From NCBI GenBank assembly GCA_002359735.1, contig DENS01000006.1, positions 31,134-95,133 on the forward strand: 64,000 nucleotides of DNA, written 5' to 3'. Each line of letters opens with the position of its first letter. The stretch's first letter is position 1. The notes beneath the pieces were generated by a model, which was given only the letters and a program-made list of their open reading frames with translations, had not been told where the DNA came from and did no database searches. Shown here one piece after another: positions 1 to 8,339 of the stretch. Source of the DNA: Micavibrio sp. UBA2638 (GTDB lineage Bacteria; Pseudomonadota; Alphaproteobacteria; Micavibrionales; Micavibrionaceae). The translations under genes were made by a program, and so were the position numbers.

Positions 1-2
1 TT

Positions 3-326
3 CAGAAAACGGCGGCCCTCACCGCAATTGATGTGAATCGTGGGGGGAATAAGGGCAGCAACCTGTCTGTGAATATTGAGGCCGCCGAAGAAATTGCGCG
101 GCAAATCCGTCTACGGAACAGCGGCGGCATTATTATGATCGATTTTTTGAAAACCAATAACAAAAAAGATGAGGCGCAATTGATCGCTGCCATGGAAAAG
201 GCGGTTCAGGGCGATGCTTGCACCGTTCAGCTACATGGCATGACCAGTCTGGGCTTGATGGAAATAACCCGCAAACGCCGCACGCCTCCGCTGGATGAAC
301 GTACGGATGGAAATATTTTTGTGTAA
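3..326 (+). CDS. Ribonuclease E/G family protein, C-terminal part (5' end outside window)
   Basis: The frame is open from the left edge and ends in TAA at 324-326, giving 107 visible residues. It reads T-A-I-D-V-N-R-G near the start and then AAEEIARQIRLRN and GGIIMIDF. These are the conserved catalytic-core motifs of RNase E/G enzymes, endonucleases that mature rRNA and tRNA and decay mRNA; the first Asp of IDVN belongs to the metal site region. The protein stops about 80 residues after this motif, so it has no long RNase E scaffold tail and is RNase G-like in length at this end. A GTG at 33 is an internal codon, not a start. The family call is firm; the choice between Rng and Rne is not possible from this fragment. 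Confidence 0.85.
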   Translation, partial: QKTAALTAIDVNRGGNKGSNLSVNIEAAEEIARQIRLRNSGGIIMIDFLKTNNKKDEAQLIAAMEKAVQGDACTVQLHGMTSLGLMEITRKRRTPPLDERTDGNIFV

Positions 327-348
327 ACGGTGATTGAGGGGCTGGACA

Positions 349-379
349 TTGACGTGAAGTTCTTTTATACACCTATTAC
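349..379 (+). promoter_or_regulatory. Possible sigma70 promoter of tRNA-Phe
   Basis: TTGACG at 349-354 and TATTAC at 374-379 are separated by 19 bases, about 20 bases before the tRNA. The spacer is longer than the ideal 17, so this is a weak call. The tRNA could instead be read through from the RNase gene. Confidence 0.35.
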
Positions 380-400
380 TAATTTGCTTCGCATGAGAGC

Positions 401-475
401 GCCCGGGTAGCTCAGTGGTAGAGCAGGGGATTGAAAATCCCCGTGTCGGAAGTTCAATTCTCCCCCCGGGCACCA
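401..475 (+). tRNA. tRNA-Phe (anticodon GAA)
   Basis: This is a 75-base cloverleaf with encoded CCA. The acceptor GCCCGGG pairs with CCCGGGC, the D arm is GCTC/GAGC, and the anticodon stem GGGGA/TCCCC encloses the loop TTGAAAA (anticodon GAA). The T loop is TTCAATT. The T stem GGAAG/CTCCC has one A-C mismatch at its middle pair, which is unusual. Acceptor, D and anticodon arms closely resemble the E. coli tRNA-Phe pattern. Confidence 0.95.
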
Positions 476-511
476 CCTTTTCCCTTTTTAAGACAATTTG
501 TTTTTTATGCT

Positions 512-1132
512 TTATAGATGGATATTTTGAATATCTTCGAGCAGTTGCGCAGATTGTGTTGCCAGCGGTTCTGGCAAGGTGTTGGCCTTGATCAGGGTCA
601 GGGCTTGCGGATAGGTTCTTTTGTAATGCTCTAGCTGGCGCATTTTTTCATTTTCGTCAATATTTGGGTTGCCAAATTCCCGTTTGGCTCTGTTAAATCC
701 GGTGATGATTGTGGCGGCTGTAAATTCCCGCATGCGATCCGAAGGTTGACCGCTGAACTTGATGAGAGTGTCTGCGCGGCGGCTTTTTAGCAAGGCGATC
801 CACATAAAAGCACGCAGGCAGAACAGCGTGGGAGCTATGCCGAATTGCGTGAGCGTGGCACTAAAGCCGCTATCGGTGCTGGCGACAAAGGATGCCATCG
901 CGGCTATCTCGCGCTGTTCCGCTGGCATGCCGTCCTGAATGGAGAGTATCAGCTTTGCGGCATTGCTCTGGTCGAGAATAAATTGTTCCCATTCTTCTTG
1001 TTTGCGGGATCTGGTCGCGGGGTCAGCGATGCTATCGATGGCGGAATCTCTGGCATGAAGCGCGCATTCAAACGCCTTGCGCAAGCGCGGCATGTGTTCC
1101 GGTAAGCCGGTCTCATGATAATGAAGTGCCAT
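512..1132 (-). CDS. Hypothetical protein, 206 aa
   Basis: I do not recognise this protein. It is 206 residues and starts at the ATG ending at 1132, with an AAGGA ribosome site six bases upstream on the minus strand. It is soluble and mostly alpha-helical in appearance, with one hydrophobic stretch near residues 100-115 (APTLFCLRAFMWIALL) that could be a buried helix. No signal peptide or catalytic motif is visible. It lies alone between tRNA-Phe and the divergently transcribed IalB-family gene. Confidence 0.7.
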   Translation of the reverse strand: MALHYHETGLPEHMPRLRKAFECALHARDSAIDSIADPATRSRKQEEWEQFILDQSNAAKLILSIQDGMPAEQREIAAMASFVASTDSGFSATLTQFGIAPTLFCLRAFMWIALLKSRRADTLIKFSGQPSDRMREFTAATIITGFNRAKREFGNPNIDENEKMRQLEHYKRTYPQALTLIKANTLPEPLATQSAQLLEDIQNIHL

Positions 1133-1342
1133 GCGTGATCCTTAAATTCCTGATGAAAATGACAAGTATAAGAATATAGGCGCGCTGTCAATTTTGCCGC
1201 TGCCGGGCGCCAGTGGTTGGGCTAAGGCATAATGATCCGGTTTTCCCCGAAAAAAACGCAGGCTATATATAAGTCTCTGGACACGGCGTATAAGATTCCA
1301 TAGTGTTTGCCATACAAACTCACTAAAAATATTGAGGATACT

Positions 1343-1894
1343 ATGAATAAATATATGAAATACATCGCCGCGGTCCTTCTGGTGCTGGGGGTCGGCTTTT
1401 TTGCCTTTCAACAATATTCTGCGCCTGATGCCAATGCGCAGGATGCAGGCGCGGCCACGGCGGCAGGTTTAAAAACCGCATGGGCGGTGCGCTGCAATGA
1501 TGAGGAAGCCACCAAATCCGAAAACAAGCGCGGGAAATGCGAAATGTTCCAACGTCAAGACATGAAAGACAGTGGCCAGCGCGTGATTGAATTTGCCATT
1601 GGCTATCCGGCGGATCAAAGCAATGCCCGCGGTATTTTCATTCTGCCAATGGGCATTTTGTTGCAACCTGGCGTCAAGCTGACCATAGATGATGGCAAGC
1701 CGCTGGCGTTTCAGGTGCGTTACTGCCTTCCAAATGGCTGTTATGCGTATGTTTCCCTGAATGATGATCTGATGGATCGTTTGAGCAAAGGCAATCAGGC
1801 CACGGTTGAGGTCACAAAGGCCGATGGTCAGCCGCTTAGAATTCCGGTGCCGCTGAAAGGCTTTACCAAAGCGCTGGATCAGGTGCAGGGCTAA
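1343..1894 (+). CDS. Invasion-associated locus B (IalB) family protein
   Basis: This is a 183-residue exported protein. The start at 1343 is preferred over the upstream in-frame codon at 1307 because GAGGATA lies just before it and an N-terminal hydrophobic signal segment (IAAVLLVLGVGFFAF) follows directly. The mature part has the IalB pattern: TAWAVRCN, a KCEMFQRQ segment, FILPMGILLQPGVKLTID, then YCLPNGCYAYVSL with a conserved cysteine pair, and a short tail. IalB was named from Bartonella invasion, but the family is widespread in free-living alphaproteobacteria and its molecular activity is not settled. The signal segment may stay as an anchor. A strong terminator follows. Confidence 0.88.
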   Translation: MNKYMKYIAAVLLVLGVGFFAFQQYSAPDANAQDAGAATAAGLKTAWAVRCNDEEATKSENKRGKCEMFQRQDMKDSGQRVIEFAIGYPADQSNARGIFILPMGILLQPGVKLTIDDGKPLAFQVRYCLPNGCYAYVSLNDDLMDRLSKGNQATVEVTKADGQPLRIPVPLKGFTKALDQVQG

Positions 1895-1916
1895 CCCCGC
1901 AATAAAAGAACACCGC

Positions 1917-1943
1917 AAAACCCCGCCCCGCGCGGGGTTTTTT
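1917..1943 (+). terminator. Rho-independent terminator after the IalB-family gene
   Basis: AAAACCCCGC at 1917-1926 pairs with GCGGGGTTTT from 1932, with a five-base loop and a T run into 1943. It is 22 bases after the stop codon. Confidence 0.92.
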
Positions 1944-1944
1944 A

Positions 1945-1996
1945 TTTTTCGCTCAGGCGCGCAGGCGCTACTTTTTTCGCTCAGGCGCGCAGGCGC
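1945..1996. repeat. Direct duplication of a 24-bp GC-rich unit
   Basis: A unit beginning TTTTTCGCTCAGGCGC and ending GCAGGCGC occurs at 1945-1968 and again at 1973-1996, a 28-base period. It sits immediately after the terminator and immediately before the palindromic repeat at 2020, so it may be part of the same insertion debris. Confidence 0.8.
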
Positions 1997-2019
1997 GCTA
2001 CGCGGTGCACCCACACCAC

Positions 2020-2122
2020 CGTCATTGCGAGCGTAGCGAAGCAATCCATAGCTGATAAATGGATTGCCGCGTCGGCTGCGCCTTCTCGCAAGGACGTAAA
2101 TATCTGGGCCGCCGCAATGACG
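2020..2122. repeat. MITE-like palindromic intergenic repeat, copy 1
   Basis: The element is 103 bp with perfect 10-bp terminal inverted repeats: CGTCATTGCG at 2020-2029 and CGCAATGACG at 2113-2122. A second inverted pair, GCAATCCAT at 2041-2049 and ATGGATTGC at 2059-2067, lies inside. It has no credible gene. Similar short palindromic elements are known in the intergenic regions of many alphaproteobacteria. A related copy lies at 5746-5824. The rest of the 476-bp gap between 1894 and 2371 holds the terminator and duplication listed here, a small hairpin at 2175-2196 and a possible promoter. Confidence 0.82.
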
Positions 2123-2271
2123 AATATCCACCTCAAGACCCCATGTGTTTATTAGCAAAGTCAAATATAGCCGAGGTGTTGCATTTTTGTAACACCCGTA
2201 AAAAAAATAATGTAAAAGCCCAAGCGCGGCCTTGGCGAAAGCCGAATCAACTGGTAAAACTTATGCGTGCT

Positions 2272-2299
2272 TTGAAAAAGGCATGGGTTTACGTATGAA
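2272..2299 (+). promoter_or_regulatory. Possible sigma70 promoter of the autotransporter gene
   Basis: TTGAAA at 2272-2277 and TATGAA at 2294-2299 are separated by 16 bases. Transcription from here would give a leader of about 65 bases ending in a strong AGGAGAG ribosome site. The match to consensus is moderate. Confidence 0.35.
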
Positions 2300-2370
2300 A
2301 CTTCAAGATATCCAAACGCTAAGTCAAAAGACTTTTAATTTCATAACTTTAAAAATAGGAGAGAGTTATA

Positions 2371-5300
2371 ATGAAATCTAACTTAAAAACAAAACTACTG
2401 CTGGGGGCGGCCGTTACAGCGTTGTCTTTTGGCGTATCACAAGGGGCGTTCGCTGCGAATGAATTCCTTGTTGATGGTAACGACAGTGGCTCGTTCACAA
2501 CAACTGGTCCTGATGAAACTGCTGACACTAACATTGACTGGGATGCTGGTACAAATGGTGCCGGTACAGCCGTTGCATCACACGACCTTGGCGTTGTTGC
2601 CTCAGGTACAATCGATGTAAATGCTGATACTACAGTTGGTGACAGCTCCTCTACAGTGGCTGGTATTACAGCAACAGTAACAGGCCAGACATTGACAATC
2701 ACTAACGATGCTAACAACGGTGCGACTGAAACATTGACAGTTGCCAATGGTATCGGTCTTGCGTCTGGTATTGCTGCTTTGAACGTGACTGTAAACGGTC
2801 AGACCGGTGACAACACAGGTGCCGACGTATTTGCTTTGGATATCAACGGTGATGTAAATCTGGGTACAGGTACATTGACATTTGATTCTGATACAAATGC
2901 CAACAACGCAATGACAGCCAATATCTTTGGTGATGTCACTGCAAACGCGATCGTTTTGAAAGATGATGGCGCGCCGATTACATTAACATTTGATGGTACA
3001 TCTGCCCAAACCGTTTCTTCGACTATCAACGGGGAAACAGATCCTGATGGTAACATGACGATCGCGAATGCATCTGGCGTAACATTCAGTGGTATTATTG
3101 GTGGGTCACAGGCTTTGGACTTGATCACTGTTGCGGCTGCTGATGGTACAAACTCTGCTGCTACATTCAAGGCGGCTACATCTGCTACAGCCATCGTTCT
3201 TGGTAACGGTACAGGTTCAGATACAAACACAATCACATTTGATGGTACAACAGCTGGCTTTACAGTTGCCGGTACAATCAATGGTACAGCCAATGACACT
3301 GATAACATGGTTGTAACTGGTGGTAACACCATTACAACATCAGGTATCATCGGCGGTGTTTCTGGACTGGACAGCTTGTCTTTGACAACAACCGGTACAA
3401 AATTGACAGCTTCTGCTGATGTTACTGCTGCGACCGTGTCTATCGCGTCTGGTACAACTTTGGACCTTGATGATAAATTGATCGCTTCTGGCGCCGTGAC
3501 TGTTGCTTCCGGTGGTACATTGGATGCCGGTGCTGACTCTGTTTCTGCAACAGGCGGTATTGCTAACTCCGGTACAATTCTTGTTTCCGGTACAGGCGGT
3601 GTAAATGCTGATATCTCTGGTACAGGTCTTTTGGATGTTAATGCCTCTGCAACAGTGGATGGTGTTATCACTCAAGGTACAGCCGACATTGCTGCTGTGA
3701 CTTTGACGCAAGGAACAGGTACTGACAACTACACAGTTGGTACAACAAACTTCTCTGCTGATGGTACAATCGCTTTTGCGGCCGGTGCGAAAACAATCAC
3801 TGGTGACTTTACTGCAACAACAGATGGTGAAGGTACAATCACAATTGCCGACAATGCGTCGACAACGGCCATCGTTGGTAACTTGGGTACAAGTGCCGAT
3901 GCTGCCTTGAAAGCGTTGACAATTGCCGGTGGTGCCGCGAACGTAACAACAACAACAGGAAACCTGTTTGTTGATGCGATCACACAAAACGCTGCTGACA
4001 CATTGCAGTTCATTGGTACATCTGGTCAGACTGTATCTGGTACAATCACGGGCGGTATCGTTACCGTTGGTAATGGTACAGATGCAAGTGACGTAACATT
4101 CAATGGTGTTGCCGGTACAATTGCTTCTGCAACTGTGGCTGCTAACTCTAAAGCAACAATGAATGCCAACTTCACAACAACCGGTACATATACAAATACT
4201 GCCGGTGCAACAACCACTGTTAACACTGGTGCGACTTTGACAGCCGCAACATTGACAGACACTGGTTCATATGTGTTGGGCGTAACAGATGCCAACGGTA
4301 CATTGGCTGCTGCTGACTTCGGTTCTTTGACCGATACTGGTGGTGCTGCTGCTACTTTGACAGCGTCTAATCTGTCCATTAACGTAAATGGTGATATCGG
4401 TACCGGTACCGTTCGGTTGTTGACACACATCAACACTGGCGCGGCTACACTGGCTGATAACTCTATCCAGTATACATTTGTGACAGCCAATAACGGTGAC
4501 GACACTGACGTTACAGTTACAAGAACTTCTATTACAGATCTTGCTAGCGGAAGCAAAGTGACAGCCGGTGCTGGTGCCACATTGGAAGAATTGTCTGCCT
4601 CAACTGACACACAGATCGCTGCTGTGATTGATAACATTGCTGCTGCTCCTACACAGGCCGCCGCGGATGCTGTTATCGAATCAACAACACCATCTGTTGA
4701 TGCCGGTGCTGTTACTGGTGCGACATCTTTCACAACATCCACACGTAATGTTACAAACACACAGCTTGCGTCCCTGCGTGACGGTACTGAAGCCTCAGGT
4801 ATGTTTGCTGGTAACGTAACAAACGGTCTTCGTGGTTGGGTACAAGGTTTTGGTCAGACTGGTGATCAGGACGTACGTGACGGTGTTGCCGGTTACGATG
4901 TTGACAGCTACGGTATCGCCGTTGGTCTGGATACAGAGTCTTTGGCTGAAAACTGGATCTGGGGTGTGGCATTTGCTTATGCTGACACAGAAGTGGATTC
5001 AGACGGTGTCAACAACACAAAAACTGACATCGACAGCTACCAGGTGTCTCTATACGGTAACTATGACCTTGATGATCGTACATACATCGCTGGTCAAGTT
5101 GGTTACGTATGGGGCGACAACGACCAGACACGTAGCAACGTAGGTGGTGTAAACGGTTTGACCGCTACATCTGACTACGACAGCAACGTTTACTTCGCTT
5201 CTTTGGAAGCCGGACGTAAATACATGGTTGGTGGTAACACTGTTCTGACACCGAAGGCTTTGGTTAACTACCAGTACTATGATGCTGATGGTTACACTGA

Positions 5301-5667
5301 AACTGGTGCCGGTGGTGCGAACCTGACAACAAGCGGTGACGATCTTGATCTGTTCGAAATCGGTGTTGGCGTTGACGCTAGCTGGGACTACCAGCAAGCT
5401 GATGGGTCTTACCTGCAGCCAAAAATCGGTGTTGGCGTACGTCATGACCTTGTTGGTGATGAATACCAGACATCCAGCACATTCCAGGCTGGTGGCTCTT
5501 CATTCAAAACTGAAGGTTTCGACCCTGCACAGACAACATTTAATGTTTCTGCTGGTCTGACATACTTCAGCACAACCAACTGGGAACTGAGCGCCGGTTA
5601 CGACTTCGAATACAAGTCTGACTACGACTCACACGCTGGTAAGCTGAAAGCTGCTTACAAGTTCTAA
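2371..5667 (+). CDS. Large autotransporter (type V secretion) adhesin-like protein
   Basis: This 1098-residue protein has a signal peptide (about 28 residues, ending in GAFA), a long Thr/Gly/Ala/Asn-rich passenger with no cysteine, and a C-terminal autotransporter beta-barrel of roughly residues 810-1098 ending in the expected aromatic residue (AAYKF). The passenger looks like a beta-solenoid and carries imperfect internal repeats of the pattern FDGT(S/T)...TV..TI.G...FSGIIGG, near residues 205-247 and 287-330, with a weaker one from about 543. Barrel landmarks include GLRGWVQGFGQ and DVDSYGIAVGLD. AGGAGAG precedes the ATG. Codon use is strongly skewed (GGT for Gly, ACA for Thr), which suggests high expression. 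It is probably a surface-layer-like or adhesive coat protein; the actual target is unknown. The gene stands alone, ends in a strong terminator and is flanked by two repeat copies. Confidence 0.92.
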   Translation: MKSNLKTKLLLGAAVTALSFGVSQGAFAANEFLVDGNDSGSFTTTGPDETADTNIDWDAGTNGAGTAVASHDLGVVASGTIDVNADTTVGDSSSTVAGITATVTGQTLTITNDANNGATETLTVANGIGLASGIAALNVTVNGQTGDNTGADVFALDINGDVNLGTGTLTFDSDTNANNAMTANIFGDVTANAIVLKDDGAPITLTFDGTSAQTVSSTINGETDPDGNMTIANASGVTFSGIIGGSQALDLITVAAADGTNSAATFKAATSATAIVLGNGTGSDTNTITFDGTTAGFTVAGTINGTANDTDNMVVTGGNTITTSGIIGGVSGLDSLSLTTTGTKLTASADVTAATVSIASGTTLDLDDKLIASGAVTVASGGTLDAGADSVSATGGIANSGTILVSGTGGVNADISGTGLLDVNASATVDGVITQGTADIAAVTLTQGTGTDNYTVGTTNFSADGTIAFAAGAKTITGDFTATTDGEGTITIADNASTTAIVGNLGTSADAALKALTIAGGAANVTTTTGNLFVDAITQNAADTLQFIGTSGQTVSGTITGGIVTVGNGTDASDVTFNGVAGTIASATVAANSKATMNANFTTTGTYTNTAGATTTVNTGATLTAATLTDTGSYVLGVTDANGTLAAADFGSLTDTGGAAATLTASNLSINVNGDIGTGTVRLLTHINTGAATLADNSIQYTFVTANNGDDTDVTVTRTSITDLASGSKVTAGAGATLEELSASTDTQIAAVIDNIAAAPTQAAADAVIESTTPSVDAGAVTGATSFTTSTRNVTNTQLASLRDGTEASGMFAGNVTNGLRGWVQGFGQTGDQDVRDGVAGYDVDSYGIAVGLDTESLAENWIWGVAFAYADTEVDSDGVNNTKTDIDSYQVSLYGNYDLDDRTYIAGQVGYVWGDNDQTRSNVGGVNGLTATSDYDSNVYFASLEAGRKYMVGGNTVLTPKALVNYQYYDADGYTETGAGGANLTTSGDDLDLFEIGVGVDASWDYQQADGSYLQPKIGVGVRHDLVGDEYQTSSTFQAGGSSFKTEGFDPAQTTFNVSAGLTYFSTTNWELSAGYDFEYKSDYDSHAGKLKAAYKF

Positions 5668-5703
5668 GCTGCGGCTAGACTTACTAAGCTAATCAAATTC
5701 ATG

Positions 5704-5730
5704 AACCCCTCGGTTGTCCGAGGGGTTTTT
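5704..5730 (+). terminator. Rho-independent terminator after the autotransporter gene
   Basis: AACCCCTCGG at 5704-5713 pairs perfectly with CCGAGGGGTT at 5718-5727 around a four-base loop and runs into T residues. Confidence 0.93.
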
Positions 5731-5745
5731 GCTTGTGTATTGAAT

Positions 5746-5824
5746 CGTCGTTATTACGGAGCGCCAGCGAAGTAATCCATAGGGATGGGCTGCCCGCGCC
5801 GCTTGCGCTTCTTTTGCAATGATG
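5746..5824. repeat. MITE-like palindromic intergenic repeat, copy 2 (degenerate)
   Basis: This copy is about 79 bp. It shares with copy 1, in the same order and orientation, CGTCGTTATT for CGTCATTGCG, then AGCGAAGTAATCCATAG, a G/C-rich CTGCCCGCGCCGCTTGCG segment and a terminal TGCAATGATG. It is shorter, and its termini no longer pair perfectly. The two copies lie on either side of the autotransporter gene. Confidence 0.7.
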
Positions 5825-5834
5825 GTTGTGCAGG

Positions 5835-6686
5835 TTAGTGACAACGGGGCGGTATACGCAATAAATCCGGCCAAATATCTGCCCAGCCTTTGTCATGTTT
5901 GACACCGGGAATGATTTTATAACCCGTACAGTTTTGCGCAGGCAGGGCGGCGCTGTAGCTATCATAGATAGATTTGGGTACGATTTTATCGTCGCCGCCG
6001 ATGAAATGATATTGGGCAATGCCGGATAATTTCGCGGCGTATTGCGGCGGGTTCAATGAATTGCCCAGCATTGAGACATTATGCACGCGGCTGTGTTCGT
6101 GATGATCCAGATTACCGGCCACGCTTCGCAGGCTTGTCACATCATCACGCGATCCGGCCAAAAGTGCGGCCAGTGTCGCCCCGCCTGAAAATCCGATCAG
6201 GTGGATATCGTTAATTTGATACCGTGATTTTATCTGGTTTAAGGCGGTATTATAGGCGGCGATGACCTCGGGGGCGTAGCGGCTGCCTGTCCAGTATTTC
6301 ATCTGGCATGCGCCGCCCGTTGTGGTGCCGCTATATTGACAGGGCCGGGCAAGGTAAATGACATTGGGCGCTTTATCCCGCGCGGCCAGACGCAACGCAA
6401 CCGGGTCGGTTGGCGTGGGGTTTAAGGATGGTTGTGTCCGTGATAGCCACGCCAGCCCATCCCCTTCGATGTAGATATGGGCCGGCGCGTTTATCTGCCC
6501 GGTTTTGATAAAGGCCGCCAGCATAAATGGGGATGCGGCGATGGTTTGTTTATGCAGACCGGCCGAAGAGGCGATGTCTTGGGCCAAATCTTGACGTCCA
6601 CTGAGCGTGGCGGTTGAACACGCCGATAAAGAAAGCGCCGTTCCGATGAGAAGGGCGCTCGCTGTGATTTTGGGTCGACGGGTCAT
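5835..6686 (-). CDS. Lipoprotein with alpha/beta-hydrolase fold (Ser nucleophile)
   Basis: A 283-residue lipoprotein whose N terminus has a lipobox LSAC, so a diacylated Cys near residue 23 would anchor it. The body has an alpha/beta-hydrolase pattern: LIGFSGG places a nucleophile Ser at residue 167 on the elbow, GGDDKIVP supplies the likely acid, and KHDKGW near the C terminus the His. The N-terminal part has HIYIEGDGLAW, typical of the strand before the oxyanion region. The substrate is unknown; esterase or lipase-like chemistry is inferred. It lies 18 bases downstream of a paralogue (6705-7631) and closes the leftward xthA run. Pairwise likeness to the paralogue is clear over the whole length. 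Confidence 0.8.
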   Translation of the reverse strand: MTRRPKITASALLIGTALSLSACSTATLSGRQDLAQDIASSAGLHKQTIAASPFMLAAFIKTGQINAPAHIYIEGDGLAWLSRTQPSLNPTPTDPVALRLAARDKAPNVIYLARPCQYSGTTTGGACQMKYWTGSRYAPEVIAAYNTALNQIKSRYQINDIHLIGFSGGATLAALLAGSRDDVTSLRSVAGNLDHHEHSRVHNVSMLGNSLNPPQYAAKLSGIAQYHFIGGDDKIVPKSIYDSYSAALPAQNCTGYKIIPGVKHDKGWADIWPDLLRIPPRCH

Positions 6687-6704
6687 GGATGGCCGTTATT
6701 GTTT

Positions 6705-7631
6705 TTATGGCTTGCTGGGTTTGGGGCGTTCCATAAAGTCAGGAGCATCAAAGGTAAAGTCCATGACGCGGGCCGGCCCTTCGCAGCTTGGTAATGACTG
6801 GAACAGCGCCGGCCATTTTTCAACCCATCCGGCTTCGTGCTCGGCCTCTTGTATAAAGGTGTAATTCACGCAATTTGAAGTGCCCAAGGCTTGTAAATAG
6901 CTATGGAGTATGGTCGGCGGCATAATATCGTCCTGACCGCCAATGAAGTGATGTTGCGGGATATATTTTAGCTGGGCCGCATAATCAACAGGGTTTAAGG
7001 ATTCTGCGAACGGCGCAATTTCATGATGATTGGTGTAAACTTCATGATCCAGATTTGCGGCCACGGTGCGTAATGATACGACATCATCGCGCGTGGCGGC
7101 CAGAATTGCGGCTATGGCGCCGCCGCCATCATATCCGATCAGGTTGAGGTTCTCTATATCATAGCGGGCCTTGATTTCATCCAAAGCCGTATTCATGGAG
7201 GTGATGACTTTGTTGGAAAAGCGGCCACCTTCCCATGTAGATTGCGGGCATGGCGTTTCAGGGTCTGTCATGTCGGAATATTGGCAGGGGCGCGCCAGAT
7301 AGGCCACGTTATCGGCCTTGTCATGGGCGGCCATATGCAGGGCAACCGGGTTCATCGGGGTGGGGTTCAGGGACCGCTTACGTTCCTGTGTCCAGACGGT
7401 GCCATCGCCCTCGATGTATATGTTGGCATCTGCATTGCGCTGGTGCATGCGTTCAAAAACCGTTAGATCATACACGCCGGTATCAATTTGTCTTTCAATC
7501 ATCCAGGCCGGTGCGGCGATGCGGGTTGCGGCTTCTTTTTTTAAATAGGGCCCGGTGAAGCAACCTGACAGGGCAAAAATAGACACGGCGCCAAGGCCAA
7601 GAAGTGTTTTTTGAATTGATTTTGTTCGCAT
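6705..7631 (-). CDS. Lipoprotein with alpha/beta-hydrolase fold, nucleophile Ser replaced by Asp
   Basis: This is a 308-residue paralogue of the downstream gene. I place the start at 7631, where AAGG lies eight bases upstream and the signal sequence ends in the lipobox LSGC; a longer frame to 7700 lacks support. The nucleophile elbow reads LIGYDGGG, so residue 168 is Asp (GAT), not Ser. The other triad positions persist as GGQDDIMP and EHEAGW. Haloalkane dehalogenases and epoxide hydrolases use Asp at this position, so the protein may still be catalytic with a different chemistry, or it may be a non-catalytic copy. Family details and substrate are unknown. Confidence 0.78.
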   Translation of the reverse strand: MRTKSIQKTLLGLGAVSIFALSGCFTGPYLKKEAATRIAAPAWMIERQIDTGVYDLTVFERMHQRNADANIYIEGDGTVWTQERKRSLNPTPMNPVALHMAAHDKADNVAYLARPCQYSDMTDPETPCPQSTWEGGRFSNKVITSMNTALDEIKARYDIENLNLIGYDGGGAIAAILAATRDDVVSLRTVAANLDHEVYTNHHEIAPFAESLNPVDYAAQLKYIPQHHFIGGQDDIMPPTILHSYLQALGTSNCVNYTFIQEAEHEAGWVEKWPALFQSLPSCEGPARVMDFTFDAPDFMERPKPSKP

Positions 7632-7703
7632 GCGTATAACCTTATAAGGATAGAATCTGTCTCGAACCATAAAATTACCATGCCTGCGTTTTGAAATCAC
7701 CCT

Positions 7704-8339
7704 TCAATGTTGAAGAATTGTGTTTGGTTTCCATCCATTTTTCCAGTTTTTTAATGGAATGACCTCTGCCGGGAAGCCATTATCGTGAAACCACGAATCA
7801 ACGGCAAAACGGGCGCCGCTTCGTTTTTCGATGATGGTTGCTGTTTGGTGCGGCCAGCGCCCGGCATGAATAACAGGCAGCCTGACGGCCGGTGCTCCGG
7901 TATCGTGAAAGCGCAGCAAGTCCTTTTTGTTCAGCAGTTGTAGATAGATGGTGGTGTTGATGCTTTCATCAACGCAATCCAGTTGCAGGCCGCCGGCCAT
8001 CATGCGGCGGAATGTGCCGCCCTTATCGCTGGAGGTGCCGTTTTTATTGCCGATCAGACGTTCAAAGTCGCCGATAGATAGGGCAATGGCGCGGCGTTCC
8101 TGTTCGGCGGATCCCGGCGCGGGTGAGAAATGTCCGGCGATCTGCGTCCAGTCTTTGTTGGTGAAGGTAATATCCGATTTGTTTTTGCAGCCATAGCTGT
8201 GGCATTGCACGAATGTATGGGTGGAGTGGATGGTGATGTTTTTTCGGGCCAGTGAATTTTCGGCGTAATTATTCATGCCGCATGCACTGGTGAGGCATAG
8301 TATAAAAATGGCGGATCCGCCTTTTAACAGGCGTTTCAT
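7704..8339 (-). CDS. Predicted lipoprotein of unknown function
   Basis: 211 residues. The start at 8339 is chosen because its ATG overlaps the xthA stop codon (ATGA) and the protein then begins MKRLLKGG, continuing to the lipobox LTSAC. The mature part has four cysteines, including a CHSYGCKN pair near the N terminus, and polar, mixed sequence ending in a W-rich tail (WKNGWKPN). No enzymatic motif is recognised. The overlap suggests translational coupling with xthA, although a link between an outer lipoprotein and a DNA repair enzyme is not obvious. Confidence 0.75.
   Translation of the reverse strand: MKRLLKGGSAIFILCLTSACGMNNYAENSLARKNITIHSTHTFVQCHSYGCKNKSDITFTNKDWTQIAGHFSPAPGSAEQERRAIALSIGDFERLIGNKNGTSSDKGGTFRRMMAGGLQLDCVDESINTTIYLQLLNKKDLLRFHDTGAPAVRLPVIHAGRWPHQTATIIEKRSGARFAVDSWFHDNGFPAEVIPLKNWKNGWKPNTILQH

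Noticed and set aside
231..476. Minus-strand open frame reading GGRIELPTRG across tRNA-Phe
   Set aside because: This is the familiar false frame produced by tRNA sequence; the tRNA explains the bases.
1469..2164. Minus-strand 231-codon frame over the IalB gene and repeat
   Set aside because: It spans a confirmed gene, a terminator and the palindromic repeat; its sequence is that of repeat shadows.
2175..2196. Hairpin GGTGTTGC/GTAACACC as a terminator
   Set aside because: It is followed by A residues rather than T, and no gene ends just upstream.
2799..3671. Long minus-strand frames inside the autotransporter gene
   Set aside because: They are Val/Pro/Ser-rich mirrors of the Thr/Gly-rich passenger, with no ribosome site.
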